DNA from: Chitinophagales bacterium
GTDB lineage: Bacteria; Bacteroidota; Bacteroidia; Chitinophagales; Chitinophagaceae
Direction: 5' to 3'
NCBI GenBank assembly: GCA_020636505.1
Contig: JACJXR010000004.1
Span: forward strand, 248,001-312,000
Length of the DNA stretch: 64,000 nucleotides
Part shown: positions 8,871-15,788 of the stretch, in pieces
How the letters are laid out: every line of letters begins with the position of its first letter
Position numbering within the stretch: the first letter of the stretch is position 1
Position numbers and translations under genes: made by a program
Notes under the pieces: generated by a model
What the model was told of the DNA's origin: nothing
Seen by the model: the letters and a program-made list of their open reading frames with translations, nothing else
Database searches by the model: none

Positions 8871-9431
8871 TTATTCTTGAGTAGCAGTATAAACAACATC
8901 TACACTGTAAGTACCTGCAGGGTATGCAAAACCAGGAGTTGCTTTGTACTTCACGCTGAAAGTTTGGTTACCACCACGGTCAGCAGTAGTGATCAAATCT
9001 TGGTCAGAGCTGCTCAAAGTAGCGTATGCACTGTTAGAGAACGGATTGGCTATTGAACCACCTGTACCGTTTGCAGTTACTTTGATTCCCAAAACACCGC
9101 TTACAGGCATTGTTGGAGCAGGTGAAGTGTTACCTGTGTATGAGAAGTTGGTAGCGTTAGCCTTAACAGCTACTGAGAAATTCTTGTTTGAACGTACTTT
9201 CAATTCTTGAGCATCAGACTCAACACCGTTAGCGTAATCGTTAACTGTGGTGAATGGGATATTCACATCAGCACCTGTAGCAGAACCGTTACCTGTGAAA
9301 GTAATTTCGATTGCGTTGCTAAGAACAAGGTTAGTTGTTTGAGAAGCTGAACTTGTTTGGTTAGCTTGGTTTTGAGCGTTAGCTGCGAAACCTAGAGAAG
9401 CGAAAACTGCGATTGCGATGATCTTTTTCAT
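8871..9431 (-). CDS. Secreted pilin-like protein (DUF4402-like)
   Basis: A 186-residue exported protein with a clear signal peptide (MKKIIAIAVFASLGFAANAQ). The mature part is almost all beta-strand, low in charge and rich in Ala/Thr/Ser/Asn. It starts with a strand NLVLSNAIEITFT and closes with FAYPAGTYSVDVVYTATQE, a pattern typical of DUF4402/coat-type fimbrial subunits. Its own terminator, and a T-rich 5' leader with CACCTTTG at 9506-9513 on the minus strand, suggest a separate, possibly abundant transcript. Downstream lies the usher-like gene, which supports a fibre or surface-layer subunit. No PapD-type chaperone gene is nearby. The domain name is by resemblance. A plain secreted beta-sandwich protein is the alternative. 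Confidence 0.65.
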   Translation of the reverse strand: MKKIIAIAVFASLGFAANAQNQANQTSSASQTTNLVLSNAIEITFTGNGSATGADVNIPFTTVNDYANGVESDAQELKVRSNKNFSVAVKANATNFSYTGNTSPAPTMPVSGVLGIKVTANGTGGSIANPFSNSAYATLSSSDQDLITTADRGGNQTFSVKYKATPGFAYPAGTYSVDVVYTATQE

Positions 9432-9547
9432 AATTGTTGTTTTTGTTTGTTCTTGTTAAGTTGTTTGTTTTAAAAGTTTTTTTCGATTTGTCGTTGATGA
9501 CAATACAAAGGTGCGACACGGGGGCAAATGGGGACGAATAAATGCCC

Positions 9548-9592
9548 TTTGTTAACCCCTGATTAGCAACCGAGTAACAACCCGTTAACAAA
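9548..9592 (+). repeat. TTTGTTAAC...GTTAACAAA inverted repeat upstream of pilin-like gene
   Basis: Two perfect 9-base arms separated by 27 bases, lying between the two leftward genes at 9431 and 9604. The spacing is too long for a terminator. It resembles a pair of operator half-sites and shares the GTTAAC core with sites near 1190 and 5873. Confidence 0.35.
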
Positions 9593-9603
9593 CAGAAACA
9601 ACC

Positions 9604-10518
9604 TTATTTGCTTATAACTAATTGTTTTACAGCAACTTCCTTATCTGTGGAATATCGAAGCGTGTAAATACCGTTAGGAAGATCAATATTTAAATAACCA
9701 TCGGTAGAAACATTGGTTTCTTGTAAAACCTCTTGTCCAGATTGGTTATAAATCGACACAACCGGCTTAGTATAGTACGTGTAATTAGCCCTTATGTATA
9801 TGTGGTCTTGAGCCGGGTTGGGATATATTGAAATAAGGTTATTGTTCGAAATAGTTTCTACACTTTCATACCAATCCTCATAGAAAAAGTCATCTATAAT
9901 CCATCCATTTCTATATGTTGTTGGAATACTATCACTGATAAATGTAACTCTTATTAAAAAGGTGTCAGCGGTTACATAGCTTGGATATTTATGTGATGAC
10001 GTGTCATGTAGACCCCATTTACTCATATCAACTTTTAATTCTTTCCAACCATTCGTCGTTTTATCGAATTGTGGCTTGCCATCAATGCCCAGCCATTGAA
10101 AATCATAAGTTGTATAATCATCTACTATATCTATCCAATTGACTCCACCATCACCTGACACCTCTACTTTCCCATAATCGCCTGAATCAATATGTAAACG
10201 ATAATGAAAACCAAACCCCAAAACAGCTCTATGCTGTAAATCTTTAACACACTTAACAACAAAGACAGATGTATCATTTGTCGGATAGGGATTTACAGTA
10301 TCTGTTACTATTGCATTAGGTTTTGAATATGCTGAATCAAAAATGCTTTTTTGTGGCCTGCCTATTTGCCATGAATTGTTATGATGCGTTGTATCAAAGA
10401 TGAACCTATCCGAAAATTTGTCACGTGGGTATTCAAAAGCTTGGTATAGCGACCATTGTGCTGAAGAATCATAGGCAAAACAACAAAAAAACGTAAGGAG
10501 TATAAATATAGATTTCAT
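9604..10518 (-). CDS. Secreted protein with T9SS C-terminal sorting domain
   Basis: A 304-residue extracellular protein of unknown activity. ATG 10518 gives a good signal peptide (MKSIFILLTFFCCFAYDSSAQ). Two earlier in-frame ATGs would only add residues before it. The middle (about 25-215) is a beta-rich domain with phrases like GFHYRLHIDSGDYGKVEVSG and NGWIIDDFFYEDWYE, similar to the jelly-roll/MAM-like domains of Bacteroidota secreted proteins. The last 80 residues form a type A sorting domain (ISIYPNPAQDHIYIRANYT ... VAVKQLVISK), so it should be exported by the GldKLMN system encoded at 50.3-55.1 kb. No catalytic motif is evident. A dapD terminator lies downstream in coordinates, so it has its own transcript. 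Confidence 0.75.
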   Translation of the reverse strand: MKSIFILLTFFCCFAYDSSAQWSLYQAFEYPRDKFSDRFIFDTTHHNNSWQIGRPQKSIFDSAYSKPNAIVTDTVNPYPTNDTSVFVVKCVKDLQHRAVLGFGFHYRLHIDSGDYGKVEVSGDGGVNWIDIVDDYTTYDFQWLGIDGKPQFDKTTNGWKELKVDMSKWGLHDTSSHKYPSYVTADTFLIRVTFISDSIPTTYRNGWIIDDFFYEDWYESVETISNNNLISIYPNPAQDHIYIRANYTYYTKPVVSIYNQSGQEVLQETNVSTDGYLNIDLPNGIYTLRYSTDKEVAVKQLVISK

Positions 10519-10595
10519 AGGCATTTGCTTACACATAAATATATGCTGAAAATCCACATGCAACTACTTATATAAGTCATATTACTGTCATGAAA

Positions 10596-10619
10596 AAGGG
10601 GCTGCGTATGCAGCCCCTT
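10596..10619 (-). terminator. Intrinsic terminator after dapD
   Basis: A 10-bp perfect stem (AAGGGGCTGC/GCAGCCCCTT) with a 4-base loop and T's following on the minus strand, 21 bases after the dapD stop. Confidence 0.88.
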
Positions 10620-10640
10620 AGCTAATTATATCCTAATCCA

Positions 10641-11447
10641 TTACACTGACACATTGAAATCTCTCAATGCATCGTTAAGACTTGTTTTCTTATCTGTAGA
10701 CTCTTTTCTTTTACCAATTATAAGCGCACAACTTACATTGTACTCACCCGCAGGGAACTTTTTGGTATAGCTACCCGGTATCACCACACTACGTGCAGGT
10801 ACACGGCCTTTCATCTCAACAGGCTCATCTCCACTAACATCTATTATCTTGGTACTTTGTGTCAGTACCACATTCGCACCCAATACTGCTTCTTTCTCTA
10901 CAACCACACCCTCTACTACAATACATCTTGAACCGATGAAACATCCGTCCTCGATAATAACAGGACCTGCCTGTAATGGCTCCAATACTCCACCGATACC
11001 AACACCACCACTGAGGTGTACATTTTTACCTATCTGCGCACAAGAACCTACTGTTGCCCAAGTATCCACCATAGTACCCTCATCCACATAAGCACCTATG
11101 TTCACATAAGATGGCATTAACACCACATTCTTGGCGATGTAAGCACCATAACGAGCAACTGCATGAGGTACTGCACGCACACCAAGACCTGCATAGTCTT
11201 TCTTCAACAACATCTTATCATAAAACTCAAAAGGCTCGACAGTCCAAGTCTGCATCTTTTGTATACCGAAGTACATAAGGATGGCTTGCTTCACCCATTG
11301 GTTCACCACCCAACCGTTATCGGTAGGTTCGGCCACACGCAATCTCCCTTTGTCCACATCTTCAATTACCGCTCTTACGGCATCTTCATATTTACTTTCT
11401 TTCAACAGCTCCCTATTTGCATAAGCTGCTTCTATCAATTCTTTCAT
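10641..11447 (-). CDS. dapD: Tetrahydrodipicolinate N-succinyltransferase
   Basis: Transfers succinyl from succinyl-CoA to tetrahydrodipicolinate in the succinylase branch of lysine/diaminopimelate synthesis, in the cytoplasm. The 268-residue protein matches the family length (about 270). An alpha-helical N-terminal domain (about 1-90) is followed by a left-handed beta-helix of hexapeptide repeats (MPSYVNIGAYVDEGTMVDTW, VHLSGGVGIGGVLEP, GPVIIEDGCFIGSRCIVVEG). The C-terminus carries RSVVIPGSYTKKFPAGEYNV. Start at ATG 11447. It lies 42 bases behind the aquaporin gene on the same strand, so it may be read from the arsenic operon or from an unseen promoter in it, and it ends at a strong terminator. 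It shares a pathway with the aspartokinase at 41.2 kb. Confidence 0.95.
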   Translation of the reverse strand: MKELIEAAYANRELLKESKYEDAVRAVIEDVDKGRLRVAEPTDNGWVVNQWVKQAILMYFGIQKMQTWTVEPFEFYDKMLLKKDYAGLGVRAVPHAVARYGAYIAKNVVLMPSYVNIGAYVDEGTMVDTWATVGSCAQIGKNVHLSGGVGIGGVLEPLQAGPVIIEDGCFIGSRCIVVEGVVVEKEAVLGANVVLTQSTKIIDVSGDEPVEMKGRVPARSVVIPGSYTKKFPAGEYNVSCALIIGKRKESTDKKTSLNDALRDFNVSV

Positions 11448-11489
11448 AACTGTATTGTTTACGTGTGTGAAAATAAGAAAGCCTGATAA

Positions 11490-12128
11490 CTATTGCCTGA
11501 TATAGTTGAAAACAGGTATGGATGCGGCCGTTCCCAGCACCGGAGCAACAATATACACCCACAAAGATTCCAAATGTCCCGATGCTATCGCAGGGCCTAT
11601 GGAACGAGCCGGATTCATGGACGCACCACATATCGGACCGGCGAACAAGGCCTCCAATGCCACAACAGCACCAATAGCCAACCCTGCGAACATTCCTTGC
11701 TCTTTACTTCCGTGAGCGACATTCATAATCACCAACATAAGGAAGAAAGTCAACAGCAATTCCAACACGAAGGATTGCATATCTGTACCGGCAGGTATGG
11801 TTGCACCCAACAACTCATTCACCGGAAATAAGAATTTCAATGTGAAACTCGCTGCCAATGCACCTATTAACTGGCTTATGATATAGGGGAACACCTCTTT
11901 AAACGGGAATCGCTTGGCTATGGCAAATGACAAGGTTACTGCGGGATTGATATGTGCACCCGAAATATTCCCGAATGCATATATCATGCTCATAACAATC
12001 AGCCCGAATGTAATCGCAACACCTACATGCGTTACAGCACCGGCCGTCTCTTGATTGATGACAATGGCTCCTGTACCGCAGAACACTAATGCATATGTTC
12101 CAATAAATTCCGCAACGTACTTTTTCAC
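11490..12128 (-). CDS. Aquaporin-family channel of the arsenic operon
   Basis: A 212-residue MIP-family inner-membrane channel with six predicted spans and both NPA boxes (GAHINPAVT at about 57-65, GASMNPARS at 168-176). By alignment to AqpZ, the selectivity-filter positions are Phe41, Ala160, Ala169 and Arg175. The histidine typical of water-only channels is replaced by alanine, which widens the pore. Start is GTG at 12128, one base after the stop of the metallophosphoesterase gene, so translation is probably coupled. Being last in arsR-arsM-mpe-aqp suggests passage of As(III), methylarsenicals or another small neutral solute, as known for AqpS-type channels in other ars operons. That role is inference. 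Glycerol or water transport is the alternative. Confidence 0.88.
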   Translation of the reverse strand: MKKYVAEFIGTYALVFCGTGAIVINQETAGAVTHVGVAITFGLIVMSMIYAFGNISGAHINPAVTLSFAIAKRFPFKEVFPYIISQLIGALAASFTLKFLFPVNELLGATIPAGTDMQSFVLELLLTFFLMLVIMNVAHGSKEQGMFAGLAIGAVVALEALFAGPICGASMNPARSIGPAIASGHLESLWVYIVAPVLGTAASIPVFNYIRQ

Positions 12129-12129
12129 C

Positions 12130-12894
12130 TTAGTATGCTTTTCTTAGAATATCGGCATATTTATCCGGCAGAGGGCTGTCTTCAACAGCCTTTGCGGCTT
12201 TCTCCACATCATAATCCAACCGTACAAACTCTACATTCAAACTATTCGGGTCGGATGTCTTGTAATGTTCATTTATTTCCAACATCACATAACAAGCTCT
12301 CGGGTCACCATCTTTTGGTTTACCGACAGAACCTAAGTTTATTGCATGTCTGAACTTCTTATTATCAACGTCTTCTACTACTCGATGATATGGTAGATGA
12401 GTATGCCCAAAACACATGACATCTGCATTAGCTTCGCTCATTATCCTCAACAAACTTTTCTCATCTCTGTCTTCAAACAGATATTCATTGATGCGCCTTG
12501 GGCTGCCATGCACCAATAACATGTCCATATCATCACCCAACTTATACTCAACCCTTATATGCGCCGGCAAGGTTCTCAAATAAGCTCGCTCCCTATCATT
12601 CATCACTTCGTTTGTGTAAGAGATCGATATGTTTCCGTTCGCCTTGTCTTCTTCATTTTTGTAAGCACAACCGCATTCGTTGATATTAAGCCCAACTCCT
12701 TGATCGTAATTACCCGCGATGGTTGGTATGCCACGTTCTCTTATTGCTTTGCATACTTCGTTTGGCCAGATGTTATAACCCACAAGGTCGCCAAGGCAAT
12801 AAACTGCATCGGGCTTTTTATTGTCAATATCTGCCAACACTGTTTCCAGTGCCGGCAGATTTGCATGTATGTCTGAGAATAATGCAATTTTCAT
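12130..12894 (-). CDS. Calcineurin-like metallophosphoesterase
   Basis: A 254-residue cytoplasmic phosphoesterase of the YfcE/MJ0936 type. Metal-binding motifs appear in order: DIHAN (SDIHANLPALE), GDLVGY, GNYDQG (GN-D type), LLVHGSPR and FGHTHLPYH, then NLGSVGKP. These supply the Asp/His/Asn ligands of a two-metal site. ATG 12894 is chosen because MKIALFSDIHAN is the usual opening; an upstream in-frame start would overlap arsM. Its stop is one base from the aquaporin GTG, and the arsM stop is 10 bases upstream, so it belongs to the arsenic operon. The substrate is unknown. Its link to arsenic chemistry (for example hydrolysis of an arsenate or phosphate ester) is only a positional hint. Confidence 0.85.
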   Translation of the reverse strand: MKIALFSDIHANLPALETVLADIDNKKPDAVYCLGDLVGYNIWPNEVCKAIRERGIPTIAGNYDQGVGLNINECGCAYKNEEDKANGNISISYTNEVMNDRERAYLRTLPAHIRVEYKLGDDMDMLLVHGSPRRINEYLFEDRDEKSLLRIMSEANADVMCFGHTHLPYHRVVEDVDNKKFRHAINLGSVGKPKDGDPRACYVMLEINEHYKTSDPNSLNVEFVRLDYDVEKAAKAVEDSPLPDKYADILRKAY

Positions 12895-12904
12895 AAATGT
12901 CGAT

Positions 12905-13747
12905 TTAGCTACAACAACCGGGAGCACAACAAGCTTCCGGTTCCGGCTTTTTGGCGAAAACGGTTACACTTTTTATGCTCTTACCGCTGTTTTTGAATTC
13001 TGCTATCTCCTCTTGCGTCAAATACTTGTCGAGTATATCGTCAGGTATGACTATCGTTTTTTCTTTCTGCAGGGTTATCTCCTTAAAACCATTGCTCTGC
13101 ATCAGCTCGAGATAATGTTCTTTTTGAATGGCTCCGCTTACACATCCGGCATACATTTCCGCCACACCTTGCAGTTTGCTTGGCAATTCTCCTTCCAACA
13201 CCACATCCGATATACTGAAGTGCCCACCGGGTTTCAGTACACGATATATTTCCTTAAGCACATTATCCTTATTGGGTACAAGATTCAGCACGCAATTGCT
13301 GACAATCACATCAGCAAGATTTGCAGTCACAGGCATATGCTCAATGTCTCCTTGCCTGAACTCAACATTGTTGTAACCCAACTTATCGGCATTGGCACGT
13401 GCCTTTTCTATCATTGCTTCTGTAAAGTCTATCCCGATGACCCTACCTGTGGCACCTGTTGCCGAACGAGCTATAAAGCAATCGTTACCTGCACCACTAC
13501 CCAAATCGATAACGGTATCTCCTTCTTTTATTTGCGCAAACTCCGTTGGTAGTCCACAACCCAAACCAAGGTCGGCATCGGCGTTATACCCTTCCATTTG
13601 TGTATAGTCGTCGCTCATGATATTGTATACTTCGTCACTGCAACATCCCGACCCGCAGCAGGAGCTCATATTGGTCTCCTTGTCCTGAAGTGCTATCTCG
13701 CTGTATTTTTCTCTTACCAAGTCTTTCAACTCTTGTTCTGTTGGCAT
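12905..13747 (-). CDS. arsM: Arsenite methyltransferase
   Basis: Uses S-adenosylmethionine to methylate As(III) to methyl- and dimethyl-arsenicals in the cytoplasm. The 280-residue protein has the SAM motif VIDLGSGAGNDCFIA (about 79-93), the acidic end of motif II (GIDFTEAMIEKA), GDIEHMPV and LKPGGHFSISDVV. The three conserved cysteines of ArsM are visible as GLGCGLP (Cys64), SNCVLNL (Cys152) and AGCVSGAI (Cys202). Extra cysteine pairs occur near the N-terminus (SSCCGSGCC) and at the very C-terminus (CCAPGCCS), as in many bacterial ArsM. ATG 13747 follows a putative ArsR operator by about 23 bases. It is the second gene of the arsenic operon, behind arsR. Confidence 0.95.
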   Translation of the reverse strand: MPTEQELKDLVREKYSEIALQDKETNMSSCCGSGCCSDEVYNIMSDDYTQMEGYNADADLGLGCGLPTEFAQIKEGDTVIDLGSGAGNDCFIARSATGATGRVIGIDFTEAMIEKARANADKLGYNNVEFRQGDIEHMPVTANLADVIVSNCVLNLVPNKDNVLKEIYRVLKPGGHFSISDVVLEGELPSKLQGVAEMYAGCVSGAIQKEHYLELMQSNGFKEITLQKEKTIVIPDDILDKYLTQEEIAEFKNSGKSIKSVTVFAKKPEPEACCAPGCCS

Positions 13748-13769
13748 CGCTTTTTGTTTTTTATCTATT

Positions 13770-13790
13770 CATTGCAATATTGCGATTGAT
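13770..13790 (+). promoter_or_regulatory. Putative ArsR operator between arsR and arsM
   Basis: The stretch CATTGCAATATTGCGATTGAT contains a GCAATATTGC palindrome. Its AATATTGCGATTGAT portion is identical, in reverse orientation, to a site at the arsR start (14135-14159). It lies 23 bases upstream of arsM and would allow separate arsenic control of arsM onward. Confidence 0.55.
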
Positions 13791-13803
13791 ATAAGTAAAT
13801 TTT

Positions 13804-14136
13804 TTAGCAACAATCATCTCCGCAAGGAACTATATCCGTAAAGAACGCCGAAAAGAACTCACGGTATTTAGTCCAAGTCTTAGGGTCGATACAATAGCAT
13901 ACAGAGGTACCTTCTATATTACCTTGTATCAGCCCCGCGTTCTTCAGTTCCTTTAAGTGCTGAGAGATCGTTGCCTGTGCCAGCCCCAATTCATCTACAA
14001 GGCTGCCACAAACACACGAATTGGTCTTCACTAAAACCTGTAATATGGCAATACGTGCCGGATGTCCTATGGCTTTCGCCATTGCAGCCAACTCGTTTTG
14101 CTTTTTGGTAAACAGTTCTGTCTTAGTAATTCCCAT
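13804..14136 (-). CDS. arsR: ArsR-family arsenic-responsive repressor
   Basis: A 110-residue winged-helix repressor that leaves DNA when it binds As(III)/Sb(III). ATG 14136 is used (MGITKTELFTKKQNELAAMA); the frame continues upstream only to TTG codons. The recognition helix reads LGLAQATISQHLKELKNAGL (about 50-69). The sensor cysteines appear as NSCVCGSLVDEL, the classical CVC of the alpha-3 site. The C-terminus adds VPCGDDCC, possibly further metal ligands. It is the first gene of the arsenic operon. A site matching the one in front of arsM overlaps its own start and a TAATATTG -7-like box (14143-14150), with TTTG about 20 bases further up. Autoregulation by promoter occlusion is therefore likely. 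Confidence 0.93.
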   Translation of the reverse strand: MGITKTELFTKKQNELAAMAKAIGHPARIAILQVLVKTNSCVCGSLVDELGLAQATISQHLKELKNAGLIQGNIEGTSVCYCIDPKTWTKYREFFSAFFTDIVPCGDDCC

Positions 14137-14159
14137 CAATCGCAATATTACGATTAATG
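14135..14159 (-). promoter_or_regulatory. Putative ArsR operator over the arsR promoter/start
   Basis: On the plus strand AATCGCAATATTACGATT (14138-14155) is an imperfect palindrome. The minus strand carries AATATTGCGATTGAT, the same 15 bases found upstream of arsM. It overlaps a TAATATTG -7-like box and the arsR ATG. Binding here would block initiation. Confidence 0.58.
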
Positions 14160-14187
14160 AGCGTTGCGACCAAATATTTCGTGAGAA

Positions 14188-15684
14188 TTATTTCACTTCC
14201 TGCATCAGCTTACGCACAACAGGAGAAATAACAAGCAATACTACACCGGCTATAAGCGCATAAATACCAAGCTGCTTGTAGCCGTCTGTATATGTTACAA
14301 GCTTTTCAGCATTGGATGCATTCTCGCCCGCTTCTGCTATACCTGCGCCTAACAATCCTGCCACGTATTGGCCGTATGCACTGGCCAAGAACCACATACC
14401 CATCATAACACCCCAAAGCTTTTTGGGAGATAGCTTGGTCATCAATGACAAGCCGATCGGAGACAAACAAAGCTCACCGAATGTAATGACAAGGTAACCG
14501 AGTGTAAATACGTTCAAAGAGGTCATACCGTTTGCGTCTGCAAAAAACTTGGTCGCATAGAACACATAGAAAGCACCACCTAAGAATAGGAAACCCAACC
14601 CGAACTTAACAACAGAGTTTGGCTCAATTTTTTTCTTCGCCATCCATATCCACAACAAACCGAACACCACACTGAATATTATTACGAACAATGAGTTCAC
14701 CGTGTTATTGATAACGTTGGGATCGACACCGTCAATACCTATAAGAGATGGCTTGAGGTTATTGTACGCAAACAAACTCAACGAACCGCCACTCTGCTCG
14801 AAGAAAGCCCAGAACAATACCGAGAAGATTATGAACACTAATGCAGATATCATCTTCTTTCGTTCTTCGGCAGTCAGTTTCACCATTTCGTACAATAGAT
14901 ATATCAACGTTACCGGTCCGATGGTGTACATGAAATAGTCCGTATACTCGGTTTTCTGTACCATCAACAGTATCAATGGCATTATCGCCAACGAACCTAT
15001 GAACACCATTATTTCATAAGTCTTTCTTTTCCCCGAAGGAAGATCTTTAAGAGGTGACAAACCGATAGGACCCATCGATTTTTGAGTAAACAAGAATGTC
15101 AACAAACCGATTATCATTACCACACCCGCTGCACCGAATGCCAAGCTCCACGAATGATATTTACCCAAGTAAACACATACCATACCGCCCAACAATGCAC
15201 CTATATTGATACCTGAATAGAACAAACCGAAACCTGCATCTCTACGAGGGTCGCCGGCACTATAAAGTTCACCCACCATTGTCGAGATGTTTGGCTTAAA
15301 AAATCCCGTACCGACAATTGTGAAACAGGTACCTATATAAAACAGATCCTTTGGAGAAGCCGCTATGATGAAACTTCCTGCAATCATCAACAAACCACCC
15401 CAGAAAAGCGACTTTCTGAATCCCAATATCTTATCTGCAAAAAGGCCACCGATGAATGTAAATGCATAAATAAACGCCTGTATGGCTCCATACTGCAAGT
15501 TCGCAGCGGTATCGGCTATTGATAGCTGAGACACCATGAACACCACAAGCATTCCGCGCAACCCATAGAAACAAAAACGCTCCCACATCTCCGTAAGGAA
15601 GAGGTACCATAGTTGTTTGGGATACTTACCATGAAAGTCTTGAATTTTTTTCAGGTCCAACGATTCATTGAGTGTCTCTGCCAT
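14188..15684 (-). CDS. POT-family proton-coupled peptide transporter (copy 1)
   Basis: Imports di- and tripeptides with protons across the inner membrane. The 498-residue protein has about 12-14 membrane spans and POT hallmarks: EMWERFCFYG in helix 1 (ExxERF motif), GGLFADKILGFRKS, FFKPNISTMVGELY, and the PTR2-like block RRDAGFGLFYSGINIGALLG. TFGELCLSPIGLSL follows in helix 10. ATG 15684 opens MAETLNESLDLKK. Upstream, TTG (15729-15731) and TATTTTAG (15704-15711) with a 17-base spacer may be its promoter, downstream of the terminator of copy 2. No terminator is visible between it and arsR. It is the first of three divergent paralogues in a row; substrate differences cannot be read from the sequence. 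Confidence 0.93.
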   Translation of the reverse strand: MAETLNESLDLKKIQDFHGKYPKQLWYLFLTEMWERFCFYGLRGMLVVFMVSQLSIADTAANLQYGAIQAFIYAFTFIGGLFADKILGFRKSLFWGGLLMIAGSFIIAASPKDLFYIGTCFTIVGTGFFKPNISTMVGELYSAGDPRRDAGFGLFYSGINIGALLGGMVCVYLGKYHSWSLAFGAAGVVMIIGLLTFLFTQKSMGPIGLSPLKDLPSGKRKTYEIMVFIGSLAIMPLILLMVQKTEYTDYFMYTIGPVTLIYLLYEMVKLTAEERKKMISALVFIIFSVLFWAFFEQSGGSLSLFAYNNLKPSLIGIDGVDPNVINNTVNSLFVIIFSVVFGLLWIWMAKKKIEPNSVVKFGLGFLFLGGAFYVFYATKFFADANGMTSLNVFTLGYLVITFGELCLSPIGLSLMTKLSPKKLWGVMMGMWFLASAYGQYVAGLLGAGIAEAGENASNAEKLVTYTDGYKQLGIYALIAGVVLLVISPVVRKLMQEVK

Positions 15685-15703
15685 AGTTTGGTTTCTTGAG
15701 CGA

Positions 15704-15731
15704 CTAAAATAGTTTTTATTTCCTTATTCAA
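15704..15731 (-). promoter_or_regulatory. Probable promoter of POT copy 1
   Basis: The minus strand has TTTTG, a 17-base spacer and TATTTTAG (one mismatch to TAnnTTTG), 20 bases before the ATG at 15684. It lies just after the terminator of POT copy 2. Confidence 0.4.
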
Positions 15732-15743
15732 AAGTCAAAAAAA

Positions 15744-15765
15744 GTCCCGCCCTTATGGGCGGGAC
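15744..15765 (-). terminator. Intrinsic terminator after POT copy 2
   Basis: A 9-bp perfect stem GTCCCGCCC/GGGCGGGAC with a 4-base loop and seven T's following on the minus strand, 23 bases beyond the stop at 15789. Confidence 0.9.
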
Positions 15766-15788
15766 CATGTTATAATTATTTGAGGTCT

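Noticed and set aside
12821..13552. A 243-residue open frame antisense to arsM and the phosphoesterase start
   Set aside because: It covers two intact genes of the arsenic operon and reads as low-complexity aromatic-rich sequence.
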